Assembly (NCBI RefSeq): GCF_014193675.1
Contig: NZ_BLXZ01000004.1
Location: forward strand, 62,001-126,000
Direction: 5' to 3'
DNA: 64,000 bases
DNA from: Geomonas limicola
GTDB lineage: Bacteria; Desulfobacterota; Desulfuromonadia; Geobacterales; Geobacteraceae
Within the stretch, counting starts at the first letter, position 1, and every line of letters begins with the position of its first letter. Below, in pieces: positions 19,334-29,104 of this stretch. The notes beneath the pieces were generated by a model, which worked only from the letters and a program-made list of their open reading frames with translations, had not been told where the DNA came from and ran no database searches. The position numbers and the translations under genes are program-made.

Positions 19334-20542
19334 CTACCTAATCACCTCCAGCAGGTAGCCGCTCTTCTCCAGGTGTTTCACCACATCCTGGATATGCTCG
19401 GCGCCCCTGGTCTCCAGCTCCACCAGCACCTCGGTCTTGCCGATGGGGAGCGACTTTGAGCGGCGGTCGTGGGTGATGATCGAGATGTTGGCCCGCGCCT
19501 CCGCGATGACGGCGGAAAGCCGCGCCAGGGCCCCCGGCACGTCGTCCAGTTCGACCTTGAGCTTCAGGTAGCGCCCCGCTGCCAGGAGGCCGCGCTCCAC
19601 CACCACCGCGATGGTCTTCACGTCGATGTTCCCGCCGGACAACACCGCCACGGTCTTCCCGGAGAGCCGCTTAACCCGGCCGTTCAACAGCGCGGCCAGG
19701 CCAACGGCACCGGCTCCCTCGACCATCAGCTTGTTGCGCTCCAGAAGCGACACGATGGCAAGGGCGATCTCCTCCTCGTCCACCAGCACCACCTCATCCA
19801 CCAGCTCCTTCACCACCGGGAAGGTCTTATCCCCCACCGTCTTCACGGCGATACCGTCAGCCAGGCTCGCCATGATGGGGGCGGTGAGGATATGCCCCTT
19901 TTTCAGCGAAAGCTGCATCGACGGAGCGGCGGCCGACTCGACGCCGATGATGCGCACGTGCGGGTGGGTTTCCTTGATGGCGCGGGCGATGCCGGCAATG
20001 AGGCCACCGCCGCCGATGGGGACCAAAACGTTGGCCAAATCCGGCATGTCCTCCAGAAGTTCGAGCCCGATGGTCCCCTGGCCGGCCATGACGTGAGGGT
20101 CGTTGAACGGGTGCACGAAGAGTGCTCCGCTCGCCTCGGCCTCACGCAGCGCGGCAGCGCAGGCCTCGTCGAAATTCTTCCCCTCCAGCACCACGGTGGC
20201 CCCGTAATCCCGGGTGGCGAAAACCTTCTGGGGCGGCGTGCTCTCAGGCATGTACACCGTTGCCTTCACGCCAAGAAGGTCTGCCGAGAAGGCGACACCT
20301 TGCGCGTGGTTACCCGCCGAGGCGGTGATCACGCCGCCGCTCAGCGCCTGGCGGGGCTGCGAAGTCATGAAGTTGAGGGCGCCGCGGATCTTGAAGGCAC
20401 CGGTGCGCTGCAGGTTTTCGCACTTGAAGTAGAGCGGCAGACCGAGTTGCTCGCTGAAGTGGTGGGCCTGGATCAGTTCCGTACGACGCACCCTTTTCTT
20501 GAGTCGATGAGCGGCGTCGAGGATCAGGTTGTAATCGAGCAT
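19334..20542 (-). CDS. ilvA: threonine ammonia-lyase
   Basis: A PLP enzyme that deaminates threonine to 2-oxobutanoate. The 402 aa length and the C-terminal ACT domain (about residues 325-402, SIITHDRRSKSLPIGKTEVL) fit the TIGR01127 type, rather than the long E. coli IlvA. The PLP lysine is in RTGAFKIRGALNFM, and the phosphate loop is PIGGGGLIAGIA. GGAAGGAACAC precedes the ATG. It is convergent with recQ and probably cotranscribed after the cation transporter. Confidence 0.93.
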   Translation of the reverse strand: MLDYNLILDAAHRLKKRVRRTELIQAHHFSEQLGLPLYFKCENLQRTGAFKIRGALNFMTSQPRQALSGGVITASAGNHAQGVAFSADLLGVKATVYMPESTPPQKVFATRDYGATVVLEGKNFDEACAAALREAEASGALFVHPFNDPHVMAGQGTIGLELLEDMPDLANVLVPIGGGGLIAGIARAIKETHPHVRIIGVESAAAPSMQLSLKKGHILTAPIMASLADGIAVKTVGDKTFPVVKELVDEVVLVDEEEIALAIVSLLERNKLMVEGAGAVGLAALLNGRVKRLSGKTVAVLSGGNIDVKTIAVVVERGLLAAGRYLKLKVELDDVPGALARLSAVIAEARANISIITHDRRSKSLPIGKTEVLVELETRGAEHIQDVVKHLEKSGYLLEVIR

Positions 20543-20563
20543 GTGTTCCTTCCGGCGGGGTGG

Positions 20564-21559
20564 TTAATAGTCGTGGTGATGGTGGTCACCGGAGCAGCTG
20601 TGCCCATGCCGGTGTGCATGCGCGTGCCCGTGGGACGAGAAACGGGGCCGGTGGCGGAACTGTTTGGCGTGTCCGGTCTCGGTGGTGCAGCTGGTGCTCT
20701 CCACTTGCAGCGTGGTGTGCGAGATGTGGAAAAGCTCGAACAGGCGCTCCTCTATCTTGCGCAACAGGCCGCTGTGGTCGCCGCGGTAGCTTGCCGGGAC
20801 CACCACGTGCCCGGACAACGCGTTGATGTGCGAGCAGATGGTCCAGATGTTGAGGTGATGCACCTCTTCGACCCCGTCCACCTCGCGGATGGCGGCGGCA
20901 ACCTTGCTGATCTCCAGTCCCCGGGGCACCCCCTCGAGCAGGATGTGCACGGAATCGCGCACCACCCGCCAGGAACCCCAGAAAATCACGAAGCCGATAC
21001 CGACCGAGATGATGGCGTCCAAAAGGTACCAGTCGGTAAAGTACATGATGATGCCGCCGGCGATGACGCCGACCGAGGCGGCTGCGTCCCCGATCATGTG
21101 CAAAAAGGCGCTGTGCACGTTGAGGTCGTCGTGGGAGTGCGAGTGCAGGGCTCCTGCGGCAAAGACGTTCATGGCCAGGCCCACTAAGGCGATGAGCATC
21201 ATCGGGAAGCTCTTTACCTCTTCGGGGTGCTGGATGCGCCCCATGGCCTCGTAGCAGATGACCAGCGCGATGATGAACACGGTACTGCCGTTTATGAACG
21301 AGGCGAAGACCTCCATGCGGTGCCAACCGAAGGTGCGGGTGTCGGTCGCGGGGTAGGAGGAGAGCTTGATGGCCCCGAGCGAGAGCAGCAGCGCAAAGAG
21401 GTCGAGAAACACGTGGGCCGCATCCGAGAGCAGCGCCAGCGAGTTGGTCCACAGGCCGCCGATCACTTCCGCGATCAGCGTGGCGGCCGTGAGGAAGATG
21501 GCGAACTTGAACCGCCCGGCAATGCTCTGGTCCAGATGGGTCTCAGCGTGCGCGTGCAT
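20564..21559 (-). CDS. cation diffusion facilitator family transporter
   Basis: A 331 aa CDF (Zn/Co/Cd and similar metals) antiporter. It has six membrane segments between about residues 18 and 210. The metal site is in SLALLSDAAHVFLDLFAL and in a second D/H pair in HMIGDAAASVGVIAG. Histidine-rich stretches sit at the N-terminus (MHAHAETHLD) and C-terminus (SHGHAHAHRHGHSC ... DHHHHDY). The exact metal cannot be told from sequence. It starts close to the outer-membrane gene and precedes ilvA. Confidence 0.92.
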   Translation of the reverse strand: MHAHAETHLDQSIAGRFKFAIFLTAATLIAEVIGGLWTNSLALLSDAAHVFLDLFALLLSLGAIKLSSYPATDTRTFGWHRMEVFASFINGSTVFIIALVICYEAMGRIQHPEEVKSFPMMLIALVGLAMNVFAAGALHSHSHDDLNVHSAFLHMIGDAAASVGVIAGGIIMYFTDWYLLDAIISVGIGFVIFWGSWRVVRDSVHILLEGVPRGLEISKVAAAIREVDGVEEVHHLNIWTICSHINALSGHVVVPASYRGDHSGLLRKIEERLFELFHISHTTLQVESTSCTTETGHAKQFRHRPRFSSHGHAHAHRHGHSCSGDHHHHDY

Positions 21560-21605
21560 ATGGTGCCTCAGGCGGCAGGGGAAAGCCCCCTGCCGGCGTA
21601 CATTC

Positions 21606-22361
21606 CTAGAAGGTGAGGGCAGCCTTGAGCGAGTAGATCATCCGCTCCTGGTACTCGACCTCGGCGGTTACCCCGAAAAGCGGCAGGGGAGATATCTTGA
21701 GCCCTGCGAAGTAGCGCGGTTGCCAGAATTCCTCGGTCTTGAGCGGCACCCCACCCTGTAGCGTGGTGGAGAGCGACTGGAGCCTGCCGGCAGCCTTGCT
21801 GTTCACGTAGACTGCGCCGGCACCGAGGTACGGGGTCAGGATCAAGAGCCCCTTGCTGAGGGTCGCGTCGACGCCTGCCGTCTGCAGGTCAAGGTCATTG
21901 ACCCCTGCAAGCTTCGTGTAGCTGCCGCGGATCCCGAGGGCGGGGGTGGCGGCAGTACCCTCGAGGAGGGCCTTGCTAACCTCGAAACCGTACAGCTTGA
22001 TGTTGGAGTCCGGAACATAGGCATACATGGCGCCCACGTCGATACCCCAGAAGAGCCCTTTCCTGGCGCGCAGCTTGGGAAGCAGCAGGAACGAAGGGGC
22101 GTCGTTGCCGAAGGCCGCCCGCCAGTAGTCGGCGTCCTTTTTGATGTCGACCGCAGTGACCTCGACACCGATGTCGAAGCCGGTCAGGCCCAGCGGGTCG
22201 GCCGGAGCGGTGTTCTTGTAGGAAATCGCTGCACCGGCCTGCTGGCTCAGGCTCTTGAAAGCGCTCTGACCGATCCCTTGGGTGAAGCTGAGATCCCGTG
22301 CGAAAGCCCCGGTTGTTACGGTTAGAAACAGTGACAGGGCCATTATAATGATCTTCTTCAC
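21606..22361 (-). CDS. outer membrane beta-barrel protein
   Basis: A 251 aa protein with a clear signal peptide (MKKIIIMALSLFLTVTTGAFA) and alternating amphipathic strands ending in a terminal aromatic residue (YSLKAALTF), the sign of an outer-membrane barrel. It resembles the TIGR04219 type. The start is GTG with GGAGGACGGAC upstream. It reads toward the CDF transporter gene. Substrate and role are unknown. Confidence 0.8.
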   Translation of the reverse strand: MKKIIIMALSLFLTVTTGAFARDLSFTQGIGQSAFKSLSQQAGAAISYKNTAPADPLGLTGFDIGVEVTAVDIKKDADYWRAAFGNDAPSFLLLPKLRARKGLFWGIDVGAMYAYVPDSNIKLYGFEVSKALLEGTAATPALGIRGSYTKLAGVNDLDLQTAGVDATLSKGLLILTPYLGAGAVYVNSKAAGRLQSLSTTLQGGVPLKTEEFWQPRYFAGLKISPLPLFGVTAEVEYQERMIYSLKAALTF

Positions 22362-22383
22362 GTCCGTCCTCCGTTCTCATTGA

Positions 22384-23463
<1,080 letters not shown>

Positions 23464-23733
23464 AAGCAGGGACTAGGGACTTAAAGGCAGAGGCTAGGGA
23501 CTAGGGACTAGGGATAGAGGCAAAGTTCCTGGTCCCTTGTTTTTTAAAGCTGGGGCTGGGGGCGAGAATCGGGCTGCACTTGCTACCGGATTTCGCCGCG
23601 CGTGCTATGCTTTTTGCTGCGTTTGTTCCTACCCCAAAAGTCTTGGGCATTACGAGGTTCGCTCCTACCACATACCGCAAGGTGAAACCGGTAGGGGCGA
23701 ATCTTGTTTCTGCCTGTCTGCAGCGGAGGGCTC

Positions 23734-24396
23734 ATGCTCGCCAAGGTCCTCTCCAGTGCGCTCCTGGGCATCGACGCGATCCTCATCGACGTCGAGGTCG
23801 ACATCGCCCAGGGGCTGCCGCAACTCGCCACCGTCGGACTGCCGGACAACGCCGTCAAGGAGAGCAAGGACCGCGTCAAGGCCGCCCTCAAGAACACCGG
23901 CTACGAATTCCCCAACCGCAAGATCACCGTGAACCTCGCCCCTGCCGACGTCAAGAAGGAAGGGGCTTCTTTCGACCTCCCCATCTCCATCGGCATCCTG
24001 GCCGCCACCGCCGTCATCAAACCCGAAAAATTGGGCCGCTACATCCTTCTGGGAGAACTCTCCCTGGACGGGAGCGTCAAGCCGGTGCGCGGCTGCCTGT
24101 CGGTGGCGGTCGCGGCGCGCGAGGCTGGCCTTGCCGGCATCATCATCCCGGCGGAAAACGTCTGCGAGGGTGGGGTCGTCGAGGGGGTCGAGGTTATCGG
24201 GGTGAGCGAGCTGTCCCAGGTGGTGGATTTCCTGAACGGCAAGCTCGAGATCCCGCCGTATCGCGCGGAACTCGCCGACCTGTTCAGCCAAGGAGGGGAG
24301 CCCGGAGACGACTTCAGTGAGGTGCGCGGCCAGGAGCACGCCAAGCGTGCACTCGAGGTTGCCGCGGCCGGAAGTCATAACCTCCTCATGTTGTAG
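23734..24396 (+). pseudogene. comM: comM (yifB), N-terminal fragment
   Basis: The first 217 codons of the Mg-chelatase-like AAA+ protein ComM, beginning MLAKVLSSALLGIDAILIDV after a GGAGGG site. It runs through the N-terminal LonC-like domain to AAAGSHNLLML and hits TAG at 24394, because element 1 starts inside the codon at 24385-24387. ComM is a hexameric helicase that promotes branch migration during natural transformation. The missing Walker A half begins again at 33698 and the end of the protein at 51327. The three pieces add up to 1530 bases in one frame. Confidence 0.95.
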
Positions 24397-24412
24397 TGTG
24401 CAAGACCCAATT
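24361..24412. other. attL of element 1
   Basis: Host comM sequence runs to the shared CT at 24385-24386. Element sequence follows, with the 26-base attP arm 24387-24412, ending in AGACCCAATT. That arm is the inverted partner of 33670-33695 at the other end. Confidence 0.85.
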
Positions 24413-24420
24413 CGATAAAC

Positions 24421-24452
24421 AAAAAAACCGGCCTTTTGGGGGCCGGTTTTTT
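24421..24452. terminator. bidirectional terminator inside the left end of element 1
   Basis: AAAAAAACCGGCC-TTTTGGG-GGCCGGTTTTTT gives a GC stem with A-run and T-run on the two sides, so it can end transcription from either direction. It would insulate the element from comM transcription and end the small gene at 24474-24701. Confidence 0.85.
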
Positions 24453-24473
24453 GTTGGTTTGCTGCTGGAAGCG

Positions 24474-24701
24474 CTAGTTGTGTCCCACCACCAGCCGCCA
24501 GCGGATGTTTCCCTGGGAGTAGGAGTGCTGGTGATGGTTCTGGGGCGGCATGACATGCCCCTGTGTTGAGACTACCTCGCGCCCGCACCCTTCGCACCGG
24601 TAGATGCCGGAGTGGGGCGTGACCGCGCCAGGGTTGGTTAAGGTGTCAAACGCCTCGCTGTCGGATTGTTGAAAGAATTTCGGATACTTGTAGTAAGTCA
24701 T
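24474..24701 (-). CDS. small Cys/His-rich protein
   Basis: A 75 aa protein with a CEGCG pair of cysteines (one CxxC) and a later run of histidines (HVMPPQNHHQHSYSQGN), perhaps a metal-binding knuckle. The ending RWRLVVGHN is followed by a terminator. It has an aromatic-rich start, MTYYKYPKFFQQ. I do not recognise the family. It is the leftmost gene of element 1. Confidence 0.55.
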   Translation of the reverse strand: MTYYKYPKFFQQSDSEAFDTLTNPGAVTPHSGIYRCEGCGREVVSTQGHVMPPQNHHQHSYSQGNIRWRLVVGHN

Positions 24702-24719
24702 CTCTTGGCCTCTGCGATC

Positions 24720-25049
24720 TTGAGAATCGGGCGGGGCTCAACCCCGCCCGAAGGTGAAGGTTAAACCCAAATCGGCCACGCCCGGAGTCCGTACTCCGAT
24801 GCATAGACGCGCTTCCCGCCCCTCGTGATCCAGGGCCTAAAGATCAGCCGTTTTCTACGCTGCCTCAAGGCACATCACCACCCTCTTGGAAATAGATTTT
24901 TTCAGCTTGAGGGGTAGTGAGTTGTGTGATAATGTGTCGTTGTCAAGCAACACAACACACAGCTTTCCCCAAAGCTGCCCGGCAATTCTCCATGCCGGGG
25001 AAAAGGCACCCTGTAGTTCCCCAACTACGGGGTTTCCTTTTCTAAGCGC
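24720..25049. other. intergenic region of element 1, 330 bp
   Basis: No plausible reading frame. It contains a GGGCGGGGCTCAACCCCGCCCG hairpin near 24731-24751 and a row of three hairpins at 24960-25032, which I list separately as a candidate small RNA. Confidence 0.5.
24945..25045 (+). ncRNA. candidate small structured RNA
   Basis: Three hairpins in a row on the + strand: CAGCTTT/AAAGCTG (24960-24977), CCCGGCA/TGCCGGGG (24978-25000), and CCCTGTAGTT/AACTACGGGG (25009-25032) followed by TTTCCTTTTC like a terminator. A possible promoter (TTGAGG near 24907, GATAAT near 24928) lies upstream. It faces the convergent immA-like gene. This is a structural guess only; no RNA family is recognised. Confidence 0.35.
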
Positions 25050-25637
25050 TCAACCGGCTACAAGGCCTAGTTGGCGCAGTCTACGCTCAACGAAAATCAG
25101 GTTTACCTGGAAGTGCTGAGCAAGATCATATAGGTTGTAGCCTCGTCTACACAGGGCGGTGATCGCAGCTCTAGGCATTAGTACCGCTGCTGCAAACCGC
25201 CATGCCTGCCACTCCGGGTCTTCGTAGGCTTTCAAGTCCCTCCGCCTGTACAGGTTGACTTCCCCTTGCCCTTCTTTCTTCTGCGCGAACACCTGCTGGC
25301 GTCCGTAGTTTCGGAGAACCGGAACGTGCAGTATTGCGTGCCCCAACTCATGCCCGGTGGTCGAGTGCAGGAACTGCCGCGCAGTAGGGTCCTCTACCAA
25401 GCTAAGGTCAATTACCATCTCGTTTTGGTCGGTCAGCCCATAGATACCAGCAGGCAGGTTTCTGTAGTCGGGCTGAACGCCGGTCAGGTCCTCCAGGTGT
25501 AGATCAACAAACTGTTCGATGAAAAAGGGCTCTTCTGCGCTCAAAACACTCGGCTGGTACTGGCGCAGGAGGTGCTCAGCCTTTCTCTCGATGGTCTCGC
25601 GGCTCATGCCAGGAAACTTGAAGTCGATTGATGCCAT
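25050..25637 (-). CDS. ImmA/IrrE family metallopeptidase
   Basis: A 195 aa protein with the zinc protease motif HELGHAILH at about residues 92-100, typical of ImmA/IrrE (DUF955). In ICEBs1 and phages, ImmA cleaves the partner repressor when a damage or population signal arrives, releasing excision genes. Here it follows the XRE repressor gene by four bases in the same direction, the standard pairing. A shorter hydrophilic C-terminus may sense the signal. Function is inferred from family and pairing. Confidence 0.85.
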   Translation of the reverse strand: MASIDFKFPGMSRETIERKAEHLLRQYQPSVLSAEEPFFIEQFVDLHLEDLTGVQPDYRNLPAGIYGLTDQNEMVIDLSLVEDPTARQFLHSTTGHELGHAILHVPVLRNYGRQQVFAQKKEGQGEVNLYRRRDLKAYEDPEWQAWRFAAAVLMPRAAITALCRRGYNLYDLAQHFQVNLIFVERRLRQLGLVAG

Positions 25638-25640
25638 GTC

Positions 25641-25976
25641 TCACCTTTTTTGCTCAAGCGTCTTCAGCATTTCAAGCAGGTCCTCGTCAGAGAGGTCCTC
25701 GGCAAGTCGAGCAAGTGCGAAGCTAGACTGCGGCCTTGACTCGTAAAGAAACCGGAGCTTTTCCTTTAAGAGTTGTGATTCCTGTCCTGCCTTAATCAGT
25801 GCGTTGTCTTTTACCCCGAGCACCTTCTGGATCGCCTCAAGCACTTCTGGGGTAGTCCGTCTCCTCCCGTGTTCAATGTCTGAAATGAAGCCGATGGACA
25901 AGCCTGTCGCTTCCGCGACGTCCCGCAAGGTCTTCCGGGCACGTTTCCGTGCATCCTTCAGCGCAGCGGCAAGCAT
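25641..25976 (-). CDS. XRE family repressor, ImmR-like
   Basis: A 111 aa DNA-binding protein with a helix-turn-helix in TLRDVAEATGLSIGFISDIEHGRR. The C-terminal half is leucine-rich (ALARLAEDLSDEDLLEMLKTL) and could bind the peptidase. I start at the ATG at 25976 with GGAGG upstream. It is probably the master repressor of element 1, and the palindromes just upstream are likely its operators. Confidence 0.85.
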   Translation of the reverse strand: MLAAALKDARKRARKTLRDVAEATGLSIGFISDIEHGRRRTTPEVLEAIQKVLGVKDNALIKAGQESQLLKEKLRFLYESRPQSSFALARLAEDLSDEDLLEMLKTLEQKR

Positions 25977-26024
25977 CGCTGTACCTCCTTTCCTCCCGTG
26001 GTTGGATACGATAGTAAGAACATC

Positions 26025-26094
26025 ATTTACGCTAAATCTAGCGTAAATGGCGCCGGAAGGCAAGCAGTTTTTTTGTCCCATTTTTAGCGTAAAA
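26025..26094. promoter_or_regulatory. operator cluster for the ImmR-like repressor
   Basis: ATTTACGCTA-AATC-TAGCGTAAAT (26025-26048) is a perfect 10-bp inverted repeat 50 bases upstream of the repressor start. A third half-site TTTAGCGTAAAA lies at 26083-26094. The arrangement fits autoregulation and perhaps control of rightward transcription. Confidence 0.7.
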
Positions 26095-26680
26095 GTCGTC
26101 CGTCTCTTTGGGCAACTTAACACAAGATGTGGTGCCGAGTCAAACGCACGCAAATTAAAAAACTAGGGACAATAGGTGTTTACAGGAAATAGTGTATGCA
26201 GTATGCAATAGATGTTGTGGTTGTTGCCTGTGTAACCTTCGGATTCGACTGGAGAAGTTAGCACTCTGACGTTGAGAGTGCTAAAATTGCTTTATCGCAG
26301 AAGATTGGTGAAAAATAATGTCAAGCCAGTCTCTCTGGCGAGCCATTCTCACGATCCTCGCGGATTCAACGTCAGGGGATTTCCGACTTTAAAATAGCTC
26401 GGTTTATCAATAGTTATAGTAATTGGCACAGAAAGGTCAGGTGGAAGCCTTATCATCCACGGGCCTCATCCTTTTCACATGTGCCATCCGGTAACCTGAG
26501 CCTTGCCAACACTTCGACGGCCCCAGCCGGGTAGTTCCCACGCCCCCCCCTCCTCCGTGCAGTATTCTATAAACTCAGCCAATCGCAGAAAATTTTCCAA
26601 GCTGTGACAAAAAACGGTCGTTTTTGCGTATATAAAATTAATGAAAGCGAACATTTCATTAACGGAGAATACGTGACACC
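26095..26680. other. 586-bp noncoding region before rep, possible replication origin
   Basis: No credible gene lies between the operator cluster and rep. The segment holds the CIRCE palindrome, an AT-rich part (26280-26430) and a short C-run at 26545-26556. Its position upstream of a rolling-circle-type rep makes it a candidate for the origin or rep leader, but no nick-site consensus could be recognised. Confidence 0.4.
26258..26284. promoter_or_regulatory. CIRCE element (HrcA operator), perfect match
   Basis: TTAGCACTC, nine bases (TGACGTTGA), GAGTGCTAA: exactly the consensus HrcA-binding CIRCE palindrome that normally controls groESL or hrcA-grpE-dnaK. Here no chaperone gene follows; the next gene is rep, about 400 bases downstream. 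It suggests that host heat-shock repression reaches this element. Confidence 0.85.
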
Positions 26681-27685
26681 ATGACGCAGCAGCACCACCG
26701 ACCCGGCCATGCCCTCATAGACTGGCTCGGGTTCTCGATCCCCCAGACCTACAACTGGCCCGCCCACTCTTTCACCCCCAACGACATCACGCCGCTGCTC
26801 CAGGAGTTATTCGGAATCGACCCGCAGGGCGTCACAGTCAAAACCAGAAGCGCGAACTGGTACAGGCACCGGCACATGGTGACCACTGCCAGCGGGGTAC
26901 CGCTGCTCCACGTCTACACCGAGCCGACCGCTGAGCAGAACCGGAACACCACTGCCTTCGCGGTCACCGGCTACGCGCTCAGCTCCAGGCCCGACGCTCT
27001 GCACACCCTGGACCCCGTGGAGCTGGTGCGGAAGATAGACGCCATCGGCGGCAACCTCACCAGATTCGATGGAGCATTAGACCGCTTCGACGGCAAGCCC
27101 ACCCTGGCCCTCATGCGCGAGGCATCGGCACCGGATGTGTGGAGAGACCGGACCATCACCGCTCTCTGTCGAAGTTCGCAGCCGTGTGGCATCTGGGACC
27201 AAAGCATTTACTACGGCCACCTGAACAAAGGAACTTGCATCCACGGGTACGACAAGGGCAAGCAGACAGGCGCAGACTTCCCCTGGTTCAGGCTGGAGTT
27301 TCGCACGAAGGACCGGGACTTGCTCAGGACTGTCAAAGAAGAGATTGTGGCGGGTCGCTCCATCGGGGAGCTTGTGGCGGGATTACTGGCACGGTACCTC
27401 AGGTTCGTGAATCCAGGCACCCGGTCGAAGTACAACCGGCCCACTTGCACCTGGTGGGAAGACCTAATTGCCGAAGGAGCCGCCTTTGAGCTGAAGAGGC
27501 ATCGCGCCGGTAAGACCGAGGAAACTGTGGAAGGGAAGAAGGCCCCGTCTAAATTCGCAGTCACGCGGTACCTCAGTGAGGCGTTGAACCTTGACGGGCA
27601 TTTCGGTGATGTGGCCGAAGCCATCCGCGTAGTGTATGCCAACCTTCAGGTAGCCCAACAGTGGAATTTGCAAGAAGAGCAGTAA
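26681..27685 (+). CDS. replication initiation protein, Rep_trans (RstA/pII-like) family
   Basis: A 334 aa protein resembling rolling-circle initiators of filamentous phages and small plasmids (Pfam Rep_trans): DWLGFSIPQ near the start, the metal-site-like LTRFDGALDRFDG, then SIYYGHLNKGTCIHGYDKGKQ and PWFRLEFRTKDR. The catalytic Tyr cannot be assigned by eye. It heads the rightward genes of element 1, behind the CIRCE-bearing leader. Family assignment is from remembered motif patterns and is good but unchecked. Confidence 0.8.
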   Translation: MTQQHHRPGHALIDWLGFSIPQTYNWPAHSFTPNDITPLLQELFGIDPQGVTVKTRSANWYRHRHMVTTASGVPLLHVYTEPTAEQNRNTTAFAVTGYALSSRPDALHTLDPVELVRKIDAIGGNLTRFDGALDRFDGKPTLALMREASAPDVWRDRTITALCRSSQPCGIWDQSIYYGHLNKGTCIHGYDKGKQTGADFPWFRLEFRTKDRDLLRTVKEEIVAGRSIGELVAGLLARYLRFVNPGTRSKYNRPTCTWWEDLIAEGAAFELKRHRAGKTEETVEGKKAPSKFAVTRYLSEALNLDGHFGDVAEAIRVVYANLQVAQQWNLQEEQ

Positions 27686-27757
27686 TACACATACCCCTCG
27701 TTTTTACCTGTTTCAAACAAATTTAGAAAAATCGACAACCTACAGGAGACCACAACA

Positions 27758-27979
27758 ATGAAATTTGAAACCGCCATGAAGGAACTCATCGCAGCCAACC
27801 GCAACAACCCCGAGGCCAAACGTGCAATCCGTGAGACCTTGCACCTGGTTGAACTGCACCTCATCGAGACCGTCAAGAAGCACCAGACCGCCAAGGCCCT
27901 AGCTTCGACCGAGCCGCGCAGCGGCGAGGTAGGAGGGGCGCAGCCCCTCCCCCAGGAGGCCTACCATGCCCACGCTTAA
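27758..27979 (+). CDS. small hypothetical protein
   Basis: A 73 aa protein preceded by CAGGAGACCACAACA. The first 50 residues are charged and helical (MKFETAMKELIAANRNNPEAKRAI... in outline); the tail is Gly/Pro-rich. Its end overlaps the next start by 14 bases. No family recognised. It follows rep directly and may be a replication accessory. Confidence 0.65.
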   Translation: MKFETAMKELIAANRNNPEAKRAIRETLHLVELHLIETVKKHQTAKALASTEPRSGEVGGAQPLPQEAYHAHA

Positions 27980-28184
27980 CCGCGTCGGAGATACACTCCG
28001 TAAGGCGATCCTCCCGGACGACTTACAGACGACGAAATCGGCCCCGGAATACCGGATCAAGATGGACGCCTGCAAGTCATTCGTGGAGATCGACGGCGAA
28101 CTGTGGGAAGACGAAGACCTGGAGCGGGTGAAGCAACTCACCTCCATCGCGCAGCAGCTCACCATCTTGGCGCAGCACCTCTAA
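27966..28184 (+). CDS. small hypothetical protein
   Basis: A 72 aa acidic protein (MPTLNRVGDTLRKAILPDD ...) with a helical end LTSIAQQLTILAQHL. The start overlaps the preceding gene with an AGGAGGCC site inside it, indicating translational coupling. Unknown family. Confidence 0.65.
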   Translation: MPTLNRVGDTLRKAILPDDLQTTKSAPEYRIKMDACKSFVEIDGELWEDEDLERVKQLTSIAQQLTILAQHL

Positions 28185-28316
28185 CCAGCTCTGCCCCACC
28201 TCTTCATCGGGGCACTACCCGGCCCCCGGCCCGGACCAACGCCGGGGCTTCTCCTAGCCGGGGCGCTGCCCGGACAGCAGCGCCCCAATCATCTCAACCG
28301 AAAAGGAAATAACAAA

Positions 28317-28532
28317 ATGACCGACATCACATTCCGTAACCATCGCGGCGGCTCCTTCACCCCGTGTGACGGCCCCCTCATTATCCACACGAAGTCCGAG
28401 CTGGACGGCTTCTCCAAAGGCCAGACCATCATCGGCCCTGACGACACCGAGTACACCCTCATAGAGTCTCACTGGCTCAACGACCGCATTTGCAGGCTTA
28501 CCTTGATCCCGCTGGAGGTTCCCAGTGAGTAA
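28317..28532 (+). CDS. small hypothetical protein
   Basis: A 71 aa protein with a beta-rich look (FRNHRGGSFTPCDGPLIIH, GQTIIGPDDTEYTLIESHW). It lies 132 bases after the previous gene, with an AAAAGGAAATAACAA ribosome site, and overlaps the next start by 8 bases. Unknown family. Confidence 0.65.
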   Translation: MTDITFRNHRGGSFTPCDGPLIIHTKSELDGFSKGQTIIGPDDTEYTLIESHWLNDRICRLTLIPLEVPSE

Positions 28533-28755
28533 CAGGCCGAAACTCATGGTCGCAGTGAGGATCGAGATGTACGACGGCTCCGTGAGGCGCGAGTCGGTAG
28601 CGATCCCGGCGACTGACCCCGCCGCCGCCTGCCGCGCTGTCGCCGCCCTGGCTCGCGGTAACTTCAGCGCGAAGTATGCCCGCCCTGCGGTCTTCGCAGA
28701 CATCGACCCGCACCAGATCGAAGACATCACCGTTCAGTTTCTCGGCCACGCCTAA
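28525..28755 (+). CDS. small hypothetical protein
   Basis: A 76 aa protein starting at GTG 28525 inside the end of the preceding gene, after GGAGGTTCCCA. Contains KLMVAVRIEMYDGSVRRES and an Ala-rich centre. Probably translated by coupling. Unknown family. Confidence 0.6.
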   Translation: MSNRPKLMVAVRIEMYDGSVRRESVAIPATDPAAACRAVAALARGNFSAKYARPAVFADIDPHQIEDITVQFLGHA

Positions 28756-28842
28756 CCCGCGAAGGCCGACCCACAACCACATCGACGCCACGAAGGCCGC
28801 TCACATCCCCTGAGCGGCCTTTGTCGTTTCAGGAGAACCGAC

Positions 28843-28992
28843 TTGACCCTCTACGCCGTCACCTTCAGCACGTCCCGCAGGACCAGGACGATCACCACCC
28901 GCGCCAGCTCGCCGGACATCGCAGAGGCGATGGTCACCGCCTGGCTCAAGCTCCAGGGCCTTCAGCCGCTCACTGTTGCCGCGAAGCAGTAG
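28843..28992 (+). CDS. 49-aa hypothetical protein
   Basis: A TTG-started frame after CAGGAGAACCGAC encodes MTLYAVTFSTSRRTRTITT and continues to PLTVAAKQ. The Ala/Thr-rich middle (SPDIAEAMVTAWLKLQG) recalls a signature shared with its neighbours, in which a short beta part precedes a helix. It fits the spacing of the tiny-gene row. Support is the ribosome site and codon use only. Confidence 0.5.
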   Translation: MTLYAVTFSTSRRTRTITTRASSPDIAEAMVTAWLKLQGLQPLTVAAKQ

Positions 28993-29104
28993 CCACGGCT
29001 TCCATATTTAACTTCTGGCGGTACTTCTCGCGCGACCCACACCAACACCCATGCACCACATCGGCCTAACCAGGCCGTTCCGACTATCCAGGAGACAGAA
29101 ACTA

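Noticed and set aside
24379..24390. ATAAC or ATG as crossover of element 1
   Set aside because: Both are shared by the two ends, but only CT lies at the symmetry centre of the attP arms.
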